Shown here: piece by piece, positions 26,057 through 34,639 of the stretch | How the letters are laid out: every line of letters starts with the position of its first letter | How positions within the stretch are numbered: the stretch's first letter is position 1 | Source: Setoptus koraiensis | Lineage: Eukaryota; Arthropoda | Assembly (NCBI GenBank): GCA_048013815.1 | Contig: CM106586.1 | Span: forward strand, 15,810,001-15,874,000 | Direction of reading: 5' to 3' | DNA: 64,000 bases | Program-made: the position numbers and the translations under genes | Notes under the pieces: model-generated | Seen by the model: the letters and a program-made list of their open reading frames with translations, nothing else | Databases searched by the model: none | What the model was told of the DNA's origin: nothing

Positions 26057-27445
26057 ATGGCCGACAGTAGCAAGAGGGCCGATGGCACGCTGAACAATTA
26101 TTTCGAATTGAGACGCAGAGCCACGCCAATATCAAATGGATTAAAGAATAAATTGGCGCTGGCCACCGGCGAGCAGCAGCAGCAGCTCAGAGTGGTGAGC
26201 ACACCGAAGAAGCGCACCGAACCCATTGTGCCTCCCAGGGAGGCTGCCCGTAATAAGGCCGAGCCGTGTGTGACGCCCGTCAAAACCAAAGTTGGCCCCA
26301 CTTTGCCCCTGACGCCCACCAAGCGAGTCAGGCGGCTCGCGCCGGACAAAGGCACCGCGCACTTGCCCGACAACTATGCCTCACTGTTGGACCTGTTCAG
26401 TGCCTTTGATCATTTGGTGGCCATCATACAGAACAGACGCGACGATTGCACGTTCACACGACTCAGAAATTGTATAGAGCGACAAACTAAGAAGGCCTTC
26501 AATTTGGTGCGACTGTCGCAAATCATGACCGTCCTGCCGCAAGCCTATCATCTCAGGTATGATGATAGCAAATCGGACAACAGACCGCTCATGGAGCGAC
26601 AATCGCCAACAGGACGACTTGCCACTTACAAGCTAGTTGTTGAGATCAAAGTGGACGACAATCAAGTGAGGCCCAGGCACCTGGAGGAGCGCAGAAATCT
26701 CTTCAAGGAGAAACTAGAAGAGCTGGCTGCAAATAAACCCGAAAAGGATCCGCTTACCAACCCCGAGCCGCTAGAGATAGAAGGCTATCAACAGGTCGCC
26801 TTCACCGCGCGTCGAAAGCTCAATTTCGATAACTTACTCAGAAATGACATCAATCACAATGAGATACAACCGACTAATAATAACGCTACTACAACAACAA
26901 CTACTACTACTACTACTGCCAAAGCTAAATCATCGGTGGCTAAAGCCCTATTTACACCGCCCACCACCCCAATCAAATCCTCATCAGATCCAATCGTTAC
27001 ACCTATCAAATCAACTACGACAGCTACAAATGACAAGCTGTTACCATCACCCAAAAAGATCTCAACTGGACCACTGAAAGGTGTATCTTGCACGCTCCTA
27101 GATAGGATCAGACTAAAAGAATACGAAGTAAATAATAGTGAGCAAATGAGGAAAAAAGAACTTTTAGCTACATTGCCCGAACTCTCGCGAACCATACACA
27201 CTTTTTTTACCAGTGAAAAGAAAGAATGCCTACCATTCGACAAAGTAGTCAATAGATGCGTGACTAGCTCTACAATGTCTGTGACAGCTACGACTATTTG
27301 TGAATCAATCGATTTATTATTGGAAATTGTACCCAAATGGATTTCCACCATCAAAATATCTAGGGGTCGTTACATGCGTATCAATCGCACACTCAATCTC
27401 ACTTATGTGCACGAGACCATCTCAAATTTTAAAATCGAATCTTGA
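26057..27445 (+). CDS. CDT1: DNA replication licensing factor CDT1
   Basis: A single-exon frame of 462 residues starts at an ATG in a strong context (CACCATGG). CDT1 recruits the MCM2-7 helicase to origins in G1 and is restrained by geminin and by CRL4-Cdt2 proteolysis. A geminin-binding winged-helix domain starts near residue 103 (LPDNYASLLDLFSAFDHLV, later LSQIMTVLPQAYHLR). A C-terminal MCM-binding winged helix occupies about residues 355-462 (LPELSRTIHTFF, ending near RINRTLNLTYVHE). The N-terminus has a PIP-like motif, GTLNNYFELRRR, a cyclin-type RRL at residues 92-94, and three T-P-x-K CDK consensus sites (T49, T73, T87). The linker carries a run of ten Thr. The PIP motif lacks the usual Gln and the T-D pair of a PIP degron. 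No intron is present. Confidence 0.9.
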   Translation: MADSSKRADGTLNNYFELRRRATPISNGLKNKLALATGEQQQQLRVVSTPKKRTEPIVPPREAARNKAEPCVTPVKTKVGPTLPLTPTKRVRRLAPDKGTAHLPDNYASLLDLFSAFDHLVAIIQNRRDDCTFTRLRNCIERQTKKAFNLVRLSQIMTVLPQAYHLRYDDSKSDNRPLMERQSPTGRLATYKLVVEIKVDDNQVRPRHLEERRNLFKEKLEELAANKPEKDPLTNPEPLEIEGYQQVAFTARRKLNFDNLLRNDINHNEIQPTNNNATTTTTTTTTTAKAKSSVAKALFTPPTTPIKSSSDPIVTPIKSTTTATNDKLLPSPKKISTGPLKGVSCTLLDRIRLKEYEVNNSEQMRKKELLATLPELSRTIHTFFTSEKKECLPFDKVVNRCVTSSTMSVTATTICESIDLLLEIVPKWISTIKISRGRYMRINRTLNLTYVHETISNFKIES

Positions 27446-27617
27446 ATTGTTTTATTTATTATCACTTTTGTGCACTATAGATGTTGAGACATAGATTTGC
27501 ACCCTCAAATCGACAAAATTGTATTGAAAAAACTAACAGCTGGACATAGAGTAAATACTAATGATGCTATATACAACTCATGATACCGATTTCCTTTCGC
27601 GTTTCCTTTCCAGGCGT

Positions 27618-27631
27618 TTTATTAATTTATT
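27618..27631 (-). terminator. two minus-strand polyadenylation signals
   Basis: AATAAA occurs twice on the minus strand (TTTATT at 27618-27623 and 27626-27631), about 45-55 nt past the stop of the small minus-strand gene at 27675-27905. This spacing supports that gene. Confidence 0.45.
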
Positions 27632-27674
27632 AATTATGATAAAAGTAACAAGTTTATATTTTATGTTTAGTCAT

Positions 27675-27905
27675 TTAATCAACTCGAAACATTCTCGGCA
27701 TATCGCAAAGTTTACAAGGTGGAATATAGTTGCGGCCAATTACGACTCCTCTTGAATATCCACTTGTCCACCAATCTATGATTTCCCTCCATTCTAGGCC
27801 TGGCCAACCAAACCTTCCTACGGAGAAAGTGTTTATAGGAGATGACAGTTGTAAGATAAGTAGGACACAAAGACAGGTAGTCGCGATTGTTCTTGATGTA
27901 TTCAT
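27675..27905 (-). CDS. candidate small secreted protein, unrecognised
   Basis: A 76-residue frame begins with an ATG and a typical signal peptide: a polar start, a hydrophobic core CLCVLLILQL at residues 11-20, and a likely cleavage near residue 28 before VGRFGWPG. The mature part is rich in aromatic residues (four Trp) and ends with one CKLC pair (C64, C67). No dibasic processing site or amidation signal is seen, so it is not an obvious neuropeptide precursor. It lies between CDT1 and SEC62 on the same strand as SEC62, and two polyadenylation signals follow within 60 nt. The opposite strand also has an open frame, which I regard as a shadow. No function is proposed. Confidence 0.45.
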   Translation of the reverse strand: MNTSRTIATTCLCVLLILQLSSPINTFSVGRFGWPGLEWREIIDWWTSGYSRGVVIGRNYIPPCKLCDMPRMFRVD

Positions 27906-28192
27906 TCTTGCGATTGTTTATATTATCGTTAATGGAAAATAATACAAATATCTATCAATTAATAATATAGAAAATATATATCTTGATTGTAACTTCTATA
28001 TCTAATCTCACAAGAACACTAGCATTTCCGCATGTCCAGTGTACTAAATAATTCTTGTATTGCGCAATAGTTTTAATATGGTACTAGTAACGGGTTGTAT
28101 GACGGAGGAGAAGCATCAGCCGCACTTAGCTTGACTTAGCAAGTGATGGTCAGTGGTCAGATAGTTGCTCAGAGTTGAACGGGCGTGCCTTT

Positions 28193-28864
28193 TTATCGCA
28201 TCTCATAATCATACAAAGGCCAGAAAGATTCCAAAAATCCAACATCCTCTGTTAGATTGGGCAATAACCAGAAGTGCAGTTTACCAAACGACACAGCCCA
28301 TATTATAACAAATACTAGTTGTCTTATCAAAGCTAGAGCCAAGATTGAGGATAAAAATACTAAACCAGCTACACATATGTAATATACCCATTGTCTGATT
28401 ATAGGTGGCCATAGAGGAAATAGGCAAACGGCTATAACTCCAAAGACAATAGCCAAACAAAGTATCCAGGCTTTAATAGATGTGGGCTCATAGATCCAGA
28501 CAAATGGTTCATTAGAATCGACAAAGAGTTGCATATCATGCATGTCAAGTTTAAATTTCTTTTTTGTGCCATCCAGTTTGGTAATCTTTTTAGCTCTATG
28601 ATAAAATTTTTTCAATAATAAATCATTTAAAAAACTAACAACTTGTTCTCTAGATGTGAAATAATCTTTGTTCCATTTTGATTCTAGTAAAAGATCAATC
28701 GCCTTAGATCCAATAAAATAATCTACTTTCTTAATTCCAACAAACATAGCCTGTTTGCTTGGAAGATGTTTCCTCATATATTGGGCGACTTCATAGTCGA
28801 ATTTGGTGATCTCCAAATTTTGAGGCGCCTGCTGGTGCTGGGCAGAGACTTGACGTTGTCTCAT
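28193..28864 (-). CDS. SEC62: SEC62, ER protein translocation factor, short-tailed
   Basis: An intronless frame of 223 residues matches SEC62 through its core. The N-terminal cytosolic domain carries KKVDYFIGSKAIDLLLESKW (residues 45-64), then KKKFKLDMHD near 101-110 and FVWIYEP near 121-127. Two membrane spans follow, about 133-153 (ending LFPLWPPI) and 159-199, and the conserved HFWLLPNLTEDVGFLESFWP is near 197-216. SEC62 works with SEC61/SEC63 in post-translational import into the ER. The protein stops six residues after LYDY. The long charged cytosolic tail of vertebrate SEC62, with its LC3-interacting motif, is absent, as is the Lys-rich insert of the N-terminal domain. No splice donor is visible before the stop, so the short tail appears real. 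Confidence 0.92.
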   Translation of the reverse strand: MRQRQVSAQHQQAPQNLEITKFDYEVAQYMRKHLPSKQAMFVGIKKVDYFIGSKAIDLLLESKWNKDYFTSREQVVSFLNDLLLKKFYHRAKKITKLDGTKKKFKLDMHDMQLFVDSNEPFVWIYEPTSIKAWILCLAIVFGVIAVCLFPLWPPIIRQWVYYICVAGLVFLSSILALALIRQLVFVIIWAVSFGKLHFWLLPNLTEDVGFLESFWPLYDYEMR

Positions 28865-30097
28865 TGTGAAAATATAATTTCGTTTTGCGTTATGTTATGG
28901 TTGTTGAGTTTGTGAAGGTTATCGCAAGCAAGTATAATGTAAAATTTAATTACATGTAATTAATAATGATATTAACGGCGTAAATATGTTGCAAACGATA
29001 AACAAACAGTTAGCGAGCTACTGACGTTCCGATAAATGTCGTATGTGATGACTGTCTACTGGCAGTGTTGTACTGTTTGTGTTGTGCGTAAAGCAATAGA
29101 GAGAGAGAGATATGTGGCACAGGTGTTGAGGTGGCGGAAGGATTCTCCCACGGGAGATCTAGCGGCAGCGGTCAATGGGAGCGGTCGTTTCGCTCGGCGT
29201 TTCTCTGGTTGCCGCTGGGAGGGATGGGACGATGTTGACGTTTACAAAGTTCGCTGCAAGGAGCGTCATCTATTTCTAGTCACCATTCTATACACGATTG
29301 ACTCTGTCAGATAGAGCCCCAATTGCGGCTGCAAATAAAAAGAAAAAAAATGAAAGCTGTTTGAAAATGGCGCTCAACAAATGACTGGAGAGCGCCCGCT
29401 CTTTTTGTGACGTTCCAGTGCAGTGTTGTTTTGAGGCCAACCATGACGATCGTGACCCATTGCGTGACGACCAGTATTGTGTGCAACTGTGTGCAAACGT
29501 CAACATCGCCTCGTCTCCGTCTCGCATACGAAGTATGTTCGCAAGATTCCTGGGAGAGCCGCGAGGGCGGCGCTGTTGCGCTTTCTGTGGTCAGTGCAAG
29601 CGAGCGGCAGTTGATCATGAGTAGCGCAGCCATCTGTGCAGGAATGCGGCCGGGCAAGTCGGCGTCAAGCAAGGCGCCGGGCGCCCCCTCGCGTCGAAAG
29701 TTGCGTACGTATATCGGCACATTTTTCAACGATGCCAACGCCTCTGGCGGATCTCTCTCGAACCAGTCGTGAGGGCGTTGGAAGGCAACTACATGAGACT
29801 CATATCATGAGTAGCGCGAAAGGGTTGGTTGTCACAAACTTTTGTCACAAAGTTTTGTGACAAGTATTTTGTGACAAAAGTTTCGACTAAAGTTTTGTGG
29901 GTTCAACAGCGGGGCAAGGCAATGATGTCAAGCCACCATTTGTGCGTGCCACATGGATTAGTTGTCACAAGTGACACACACAGTAGCCACAAATGATGAT
30001 GGATTTACTGGAGAAATAACTATCCAAATATCATCGGGTAATCGGGACATGTACGTCATCACTACTATTTACAGCTGATAATAATATTAGAAAGAAT
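28865..30097. promoter_or_regulatory. divergent promoter region between SEC62 and the G-patch gene
   Basis: The two genes are transcribed away from each other, so this 1.2-kb interval must contain both promoters. The middle (29.1-29.8 kb) is GC-rich and holds a small frame at 29616-29771 (51 codons from an ATG) of no recognised family. A 16-nt-arm hairpin lies at 29836-29883. No specific binding sites are claimed. Confidence 0.4.
29836..29883. repeat. perfect hairpin built from TTTTGTGACAA units
   Basis: AAACTTTTGTCACAAA (29836-29851) is the exact reverse complement of 29868-29883. The 16-nt loop contains a third copy of TTTTGTGACAA, so alternative pairings are possible. It lies about 215 nt upstream of the G-patch start codon. 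Confidence 0.7.
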
Positions 30098-31028
30098 ATG
30101 GCACGACCAGACGAAACTCAATCATCATCAGCTCCGGCAGCCGAAGCACTGGGCGTTCCCCAACAGGGCCCACATCTGAGCGGATCTGACCCACAAGCTA
30201 CCTACGATCGGCAACCAACTCAGACAATTTATCTAGCTTACGATCTTAGAGGAAAGCCTATCGGACCAGAAAACAAAGGTTATATGTTACTCATGAAGAT
30301 GGGATGGTCTGAGGGACAACGTTTGGGGCCAGATCCTGCCAAACGGACGAACCTGCTAGAACCTTTGAAAGTCACGAGACACCCAGGCACAACCGGTTTG
30401 GGCGCCAACCATCGACATGCCAAACGAATGAGGAAGAAAATCAAGCGCACTCTTGGGCAAGAGAGGCTCCTGGAGGAGGCTATTAATTATTTCAAAGACT
30501 CGGAGCCGGAACACCTTGCCGTAGTCAAACCGACCAACGCTGACCAAGATGACAATGCCGAGGGTGACAAGGTAAGATTGTGATTTCTCAAAGGCTGTAT
30601 CTCGAGTTACTTTCTTTACCCACAATCTATCTATCTTCTATTTTTATAATCTTTTTTATCTGTAAACGTTTTAGGCTGATACTCCGCAAATTGAACCTGC
30701 TCAGGTACGATATGTGCCTGCCACGATTGGCTTCTGCTGCAAATTATGCGGTGAGTTTGTAAAAACCAAATACATGCGTGCTGAGCATATCGCTCTCGAA
30801 AGTCACCAAGAGAAATTTATGGCAGCAGAGGAACAAAAACAGAAGGACGAGGATGCTAAAAAAGAAGCCGAAGCCAAAGAGGTTCAAATCGAAGCGGATG
30901 AAGCTAAAGAGGCCCAAGAGAAAAATGCTGACGTCCAAGAGTCCGATGCAAATAAGAGTGAGACGGAAGAGGCTCCGGTCGATGCAGACGGCACCGAAGG
31001 CGATCGCGGATCGTCGAGCCATAATTAA
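30098..31028 (+). CDS. G-patch domain and U1-type zinc-finger protein
   Basis: Two exons (30098-30571 and 30675-31028) joined by a phase-0 intron encode 275 residues. A G-patch domain spans about residues 58-102 (ENKGYMLLMKMGW to GTTGLGA) and is followed by a basic stretch (KRMRKKIKR). A C-x2-C-x12-H-x5-H finger occupies residues 180-202, followed by a highly charged Lys/Glu/Ala tail that is probably helical. G-patch proteins commonly activate DEAH-box helicases or act in splicing, so a nuclear RNA-related role is likely. The exact orthologue is not resolved. The last codons overlap one copy of a duplicated junction segment (30998-31100). Confidence 0.8.
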
Positions 31029-31100
31029 AGAACAATATTGAACCGCTGTTGGCATAATTTAGCCCGGCGACCAAATGGATCCGCGTCGACCAAATACCTG
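30998..31100. repeat. junction repeat copy A (G-patch 3' end plus decayed carboxypeptidase end)
   Basis: Blocks of this segment recur in the same order at 31874-32028: AGGCGATC.CGGATCGTCGAGC (one difference in 22), AATTAAA, GCTGTTGGCATAAT and CAAATACCTG. In the second copy these are the functional terminal exon of the carboxypeptidase. Here the carboxypeptidase part is shortened and degenerate. The two copies flank the helicase fragment, so the fragment appears to have entered together with a duplication of the tail-to-tail junction. Confidence 0.65.
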
Positions 31101-31118
31101 CAACGTACATGTGATATA

Positions 31119-31158
31119 TTTATTGTTGTTATTAATCATATTTTGTGATACATTTATT
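31119..31158 (-). terminator. candidate polyadenylation signals for the carboxypeptidase transcript
   Basis: Minus-strand AATAAA occurs at 31124-31119 and 31158-31153. I see none between the carboxypeptidase stop (31905) and here. If these are used, the carboxypeptidase 3' UTR would run antisense through the entire helicase fragment. Confidence 0.35.
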
Positions 31159-31208
31159 ATTATTATTATTATTATCATCATATTGTGTGATTTTGTTATG
31201 CCAAAATG

Positions 31209-31214
31209 AATAAA
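31209..31214 (+). terminator. polyadenylation signal for the G-patch gene, inside the helicase copy
   Basis: AATAAA overlaps codons 2-3 of the helicase copy (ATGAATAAA) and is the first canonical signal after the G-patch stop, 181 nt downstream. The same hexamer exists at the start of the parent helicase gene, so it was brought in by the duplication. Confidence 0.4.
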
Positions 31215-31873
31215 AACTTACAGAATCACATTAGATGACCCAAAGAGCTAGATGTTAATGAGGCGGCGATTCTGCCCGGCCAGCCAGTGTTCGTTCCGAA
31301 CAAATTCTCCAAGGGAGGCCGCCTCAGAATCTACAATATACCACAGAATATTTTCAGGCAAATGGCACTGGGCAATTTAGACAAGGAAAGCAATGATCTT
31401 AAAGGGCCGCTCACCATTAACAACTACAAGCATCGCTTTCAAACATTACTCTGGCTAGAGGAGGCCCATCAACAGATTGAAATGAGACGTTACGATATTC
31501 AGGACACGTTGCTGGGAAAATTCTCCGACTTTTTTGTTTTGCCCGTGCCAGGCTTAGCCGAGGGCAGGCCATCACTAATGAGGGGCGATAAAGTGTTTCT
31601 GTCCATGTACAATAGCGCCAATAAGTACGAGGGCTACATACACGACGTTCGCGAGGCCGATGTTCTCATCAAGGTACACAACTCACTGCATACTACGGAC
31701 ACCGACGGTGTTCACTTTAAGGTGGCCTTCTTCTTTTCGCGAACGGCATTCAGACGATGCCATCACGGTGTCGACATGATCCAGCAGCGACACATTTCAT
31801 ACGAAACAATATTTCCTAGTAGTAAAAGCAGTAAAAGCAGCCGGTACTCGGGGGAAGCAGAAATGAAAGAGAT

Positions 31874-32028
31874 AGGCGATCTCGGATCGTCGAGCTCAGC
31901 GAAATTAAAAGATAATGTTTAATGCAGCAAGCAATCCGTTCCATGTCTCCCTGGCTGTTGGCATAATCTGATCGGGCGGCAAAATGAAGCCATGTTGACC
32001 ACGATCACGAAGTTCCACCAAATACCTG
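31874..32028. repeat. junction repeat copy B (in the carboxypeptidase last exon)
   Basis: This is the counterpart of 30998-31100. It begins with AGGCGATC and CGGATCGTCGAGC, which in the other copy end the G-patch reading frame, and continues through the intact last exon of the carboxypeptidase to its acceptor at CAAATACCTG. Confidence 0.65.
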
Positions 32029-34159
32029 TAAGAAAGGAGGAGAAGAGCGATTAGTTGATTATCTAAACCATCAACACGTGTTTTCCACCCGCAACCGCAA
32101 GATTCAACAGATTTCATTGCAGCAATCTAATGATTGCCCCGTTATAAAAGCCATGCTGATGTCTACTCAATATCTGCCTAATTAACTAGCTCAATACTCT
32201 ATGAAATACAAATGTATTTGCAATCTTGCCTCACTTATCTACAGGTTGTAATGACAGTATAACAGTTGTAATAATAGCAGATTATTTTTCGCTCAAATAC
32301 TTACGAGTGTACAATTCCACACTTGTCGTAGGCAAAGTCCATGCCAAATCCACTGCCGACGTACAATGAGGTACTGTAGTGTTTTCATAGTTGGGTTGGA
32401 AGTTTTTTAGATTAGTTAATTCTTTTTCACTTGTTTTAAAGTAAGATATCCGGTGAAGAGGCATTCTTCATAATCTTACCTCAGAGGTCCGATGTCATAC
32501 TTGACTCCGTCGGTGTCAAAAACGGCTTTTTGAACGGCCTTCAATACCCGCATGTGAGTATTCAAACTGCGACTAGGTTCAGTTGTATAGGCATATGGAC
32601 ATGCCCACAATTGATTGTAAGAATGTAGAGTAAGGTAAAACTTTATCCTATCTTTGAGGCTCCATAGTAAATCTGACACAGATTTAGTTTCTTGCTCACT
32701 AAATGGAAAGGGCCCGCTGAAGATGTGTGAGCAAGGCATACTCGATGATCCTGAGTAAAACAACAACGTGTACATAATGTAAATATGATGTGCATGTATA
32801 ATTCGTATCAGACGTATTTATATGATATGGTAATTACCTTCACCGCCAAAGTTAAGATCGTAATTACGATTCAAGTCGGCCTAGATGAGCATATAGGACA
32901 GTAAAGACAAAACATAGTAATAATCACAAACGTGTTTATGTAAAATTTTATACAATATTATATTAAATTTATCGACAAGGAGCAAATTGAACTCGAATAC
33001 TTACGCCAAAACATTGCTGCCCATCACGACTATTATATGGCCTCGATCCAATTTGCTTCGATCTGTTCTTCCTCCACATACGATCTGTCGTCCTGTGTGT
33101 AAACAATGCAAATGATAGATATGTCCATAAAAAAAAATACTAATAACTTAATTTTTGTATGCAAAAATCTACAGGCATCACTTACCATGTGTAAGAATAA
33201 CCGTCTGGATTGACGACAGGAACTATCAGAAAGTTCTTATTTCTAGTACTTTTGCCACTTGCAATCTGATCTATAATATACAGGATAGTGGAACCCGTTA
33301 TCCATTCGCGGGCATGTGTCAATGCGTCCAACCAAACATAATCCGGATCAGTGCTGTTATTGATTATTTCAATGGCTTTCAATGGCCTGCCCTCAGCGGT
33401 TGTTCCAATGCTGAAAACACGTACATGTTGGTATCTACTGGCCAGTTGATCTAGATAGCCGTAGATCTCATTGAGTGGGTGATATTGATTCAATCGAAAT
33501 GTCTTTATCAGGGAACTTCTCACAACAGGTCCATCACTAAATATGGCCATTGTCTTGGGCACTGTATGGGTGGCATGTTGAATTATGCCATTGCCACTAC
33601 CAATTGACAGTTTGGACGATGGCGGTGCCAATGGTGGCAAGATGGAACCGAGCAATGACTTTTGGATCATACTATTGTCACCGTTGGGTCCATTGTGCGA
33701 CGTGATGGTTGTTCCGTCCAACATAAAGTGATCACTGTCGCTATTGGAATTGAAAAAGTTATCGCTGTTTATAAATGGACTTAGATCAACGTGACCGTCT
33801 CCAATCATGGCACCCTGGCGTCCCGATCTATTGACACCGCTTGTCGATATAACGCCATTCGTTATGGAAGGACTAGTTTTGTCTTCGAAGGGCACAAACG
33901 ACGCTGCTGTTGGCTTTCTATTATTGCTGGCTGGCGTAACATCCAGCCTTTTCGGCAAATGCCTACTAACACTGTTGCCTATCACATCCGGTCGTAATGG
34001 TATGCGCTCAATGTCAACATCGGCATCCCTGTCAAATTGTATTGTTGAATCATGGCTTGGTGCACTGTATAAAGTGTCATCGTGCTCGTCATTGTAAAAT
34101 GGGGATATTATTGGCGACTGATACCGGTGCAATGTCTCAGCAACAGTATAATTGGCAAT
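31905..34159 (-). CDS. peptidase M14 metallocarboxypeptidase, A-type
   Basis: Six exons on the minus strand join in frame: 34159-33186, 33092-33005, 32880-32838, 32750-32480, 32373-32305 and 32025-31905, giving 521 residues plus an unsettled 5' exon. The zinc ligands are in THAREW and TLHSYNQLW. The substrate residues are in MWRKNRS and [10 protein letters not shown]. The counterpart of Tyr248 is in SLYVGSG, the catalytic Glu is in VELRDRG, and the S1' specificity position (255 in bovine carboxypeptidase A) is Met in FGMDF, which fits cleavage of hydrophobic C-terminal residues. A Ser/Asn/Asp-rich stretch of more than 200 residues precedes the catalytic domain and is unlike the usual compact propeptide. 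A signal-peptide exon is likely at 34528-34446, but its phase does not join cleanly to 34159, so one small exon may be missing. Confidence 0.88.
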
Positions 34160-34445
34160 CTGTTGTTGTTGTTCAAGAGGCGCACGTAATAATTATTATC
34201 AGCAATTATTATTAGCAATAACTGTTGCTGTCAACTTGTAAAATGTTAGCGAGATTTTTATATGAATGAATGACAGTTGTAACTACTTACTCTGATTGAG
34301 TGCGCAAATAGTCACGTCGATGTCATAATAGTCATAACATAGGATTGTTAAAAACGGTGTCAATTAACGGTTGGTACGCACGAAATGAGTGAGTTACACA
34401 ACGCACGAGAAACAAAATCATCTTACGTAACAGGACGTCACTCAC

Positions 34446-34528
34446 CTTCTCAATCCGAATTTCTCTGAGGATGTTGTGCATATGACCAGGCTCGTGCACA
34501 GTATCACTAGCCACAATGTTGAGCTCAT
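34446..34528 (-). CDS. probable signal-peptide exon of the carboxypeptidase
   Basis: ATG at 34528 opens MSSTLWLVILCTSLVICTTS, a typical signal peptide, and the exon ends at 34446 with AAG|GTGAGT in phase 2. An in-frame ATG at 34639 would add 37 residues. The next firm exon (34159) needs phase 0, so an intermediate exon or another splice pattern is required. A short stretch YDYYDIDVT, near 34284-34336, looks like part of a propeptide but has no canonical acceptor before it. Confidence 0.5.
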
Positions 34529-34639
34529 AGTTTCGGATTTTGTTATCCGTTTTGATTGTTTGTGTGCGGGTGATGCGATTCGATTGAACTTGTTGGCTTG
34601 TTGACAACAACAAGTGTTTTGGTATTCTGCTGCCGACAT

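Larger units (their letters stand above)
31105..31922 (+). pseudogene. 3'-truncated duplicate of the MOV10-like helicase gene
   Basis: This segment copies the 5' flank and roughly the first 200 codons of the helicase gene at 38040, up to about 31833. Its ATG is at 31206, but codon 11 is TGA (31236-31238). Beyond that the frame is open to 31922, ending in unrelated residues from the junction repeat. From 31256 to 31799 I find no difference from 38090-38633, whereas the first 50 coding bases and the 5' flank differ at many sites. No helicase motif is included. Only the MOV10-type beta-barrel region (HRFQTLLWLEEAHQQIEMR, VPGLAEGRPSLMRGD) is present. The copy is host-derived. Lack of a poly-A end and loss of the 3' rather than the 5' part argue against a retrocopy. 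Confidence 0.85.

Noticed and set aside
27675-27905. Identification of the small secreted protein as a CNMamide neuropeptide
   Set aside because: The cysteine spacing is too short, Asp replaces Asn, and no amidation or dibasic cleavage site follows.
27730-27942. Plus-strand frame opposite the small secreted protein
   Set aside because: No signal, domain or polyadenylation context; the minus-strand reading has all three supporting signs.
29616-29771. 51-codon ATG-started frame between SEC62 and the G-patch gene
   Set aside because: Short, in GC-rich DNA with overlapping frames, and with no recognised motif; a possible donor near its end is not enough.
31105-31922. Interpretation of the helicase copy as a retrocopy made by LINE machinery
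   Set aside because: It keeps the 5' flank and lacks the 3' part and any poly-A end, the opposite of the usual 5'-truncated retrocopy. The junction duplication also fits DNA-level template switching better.
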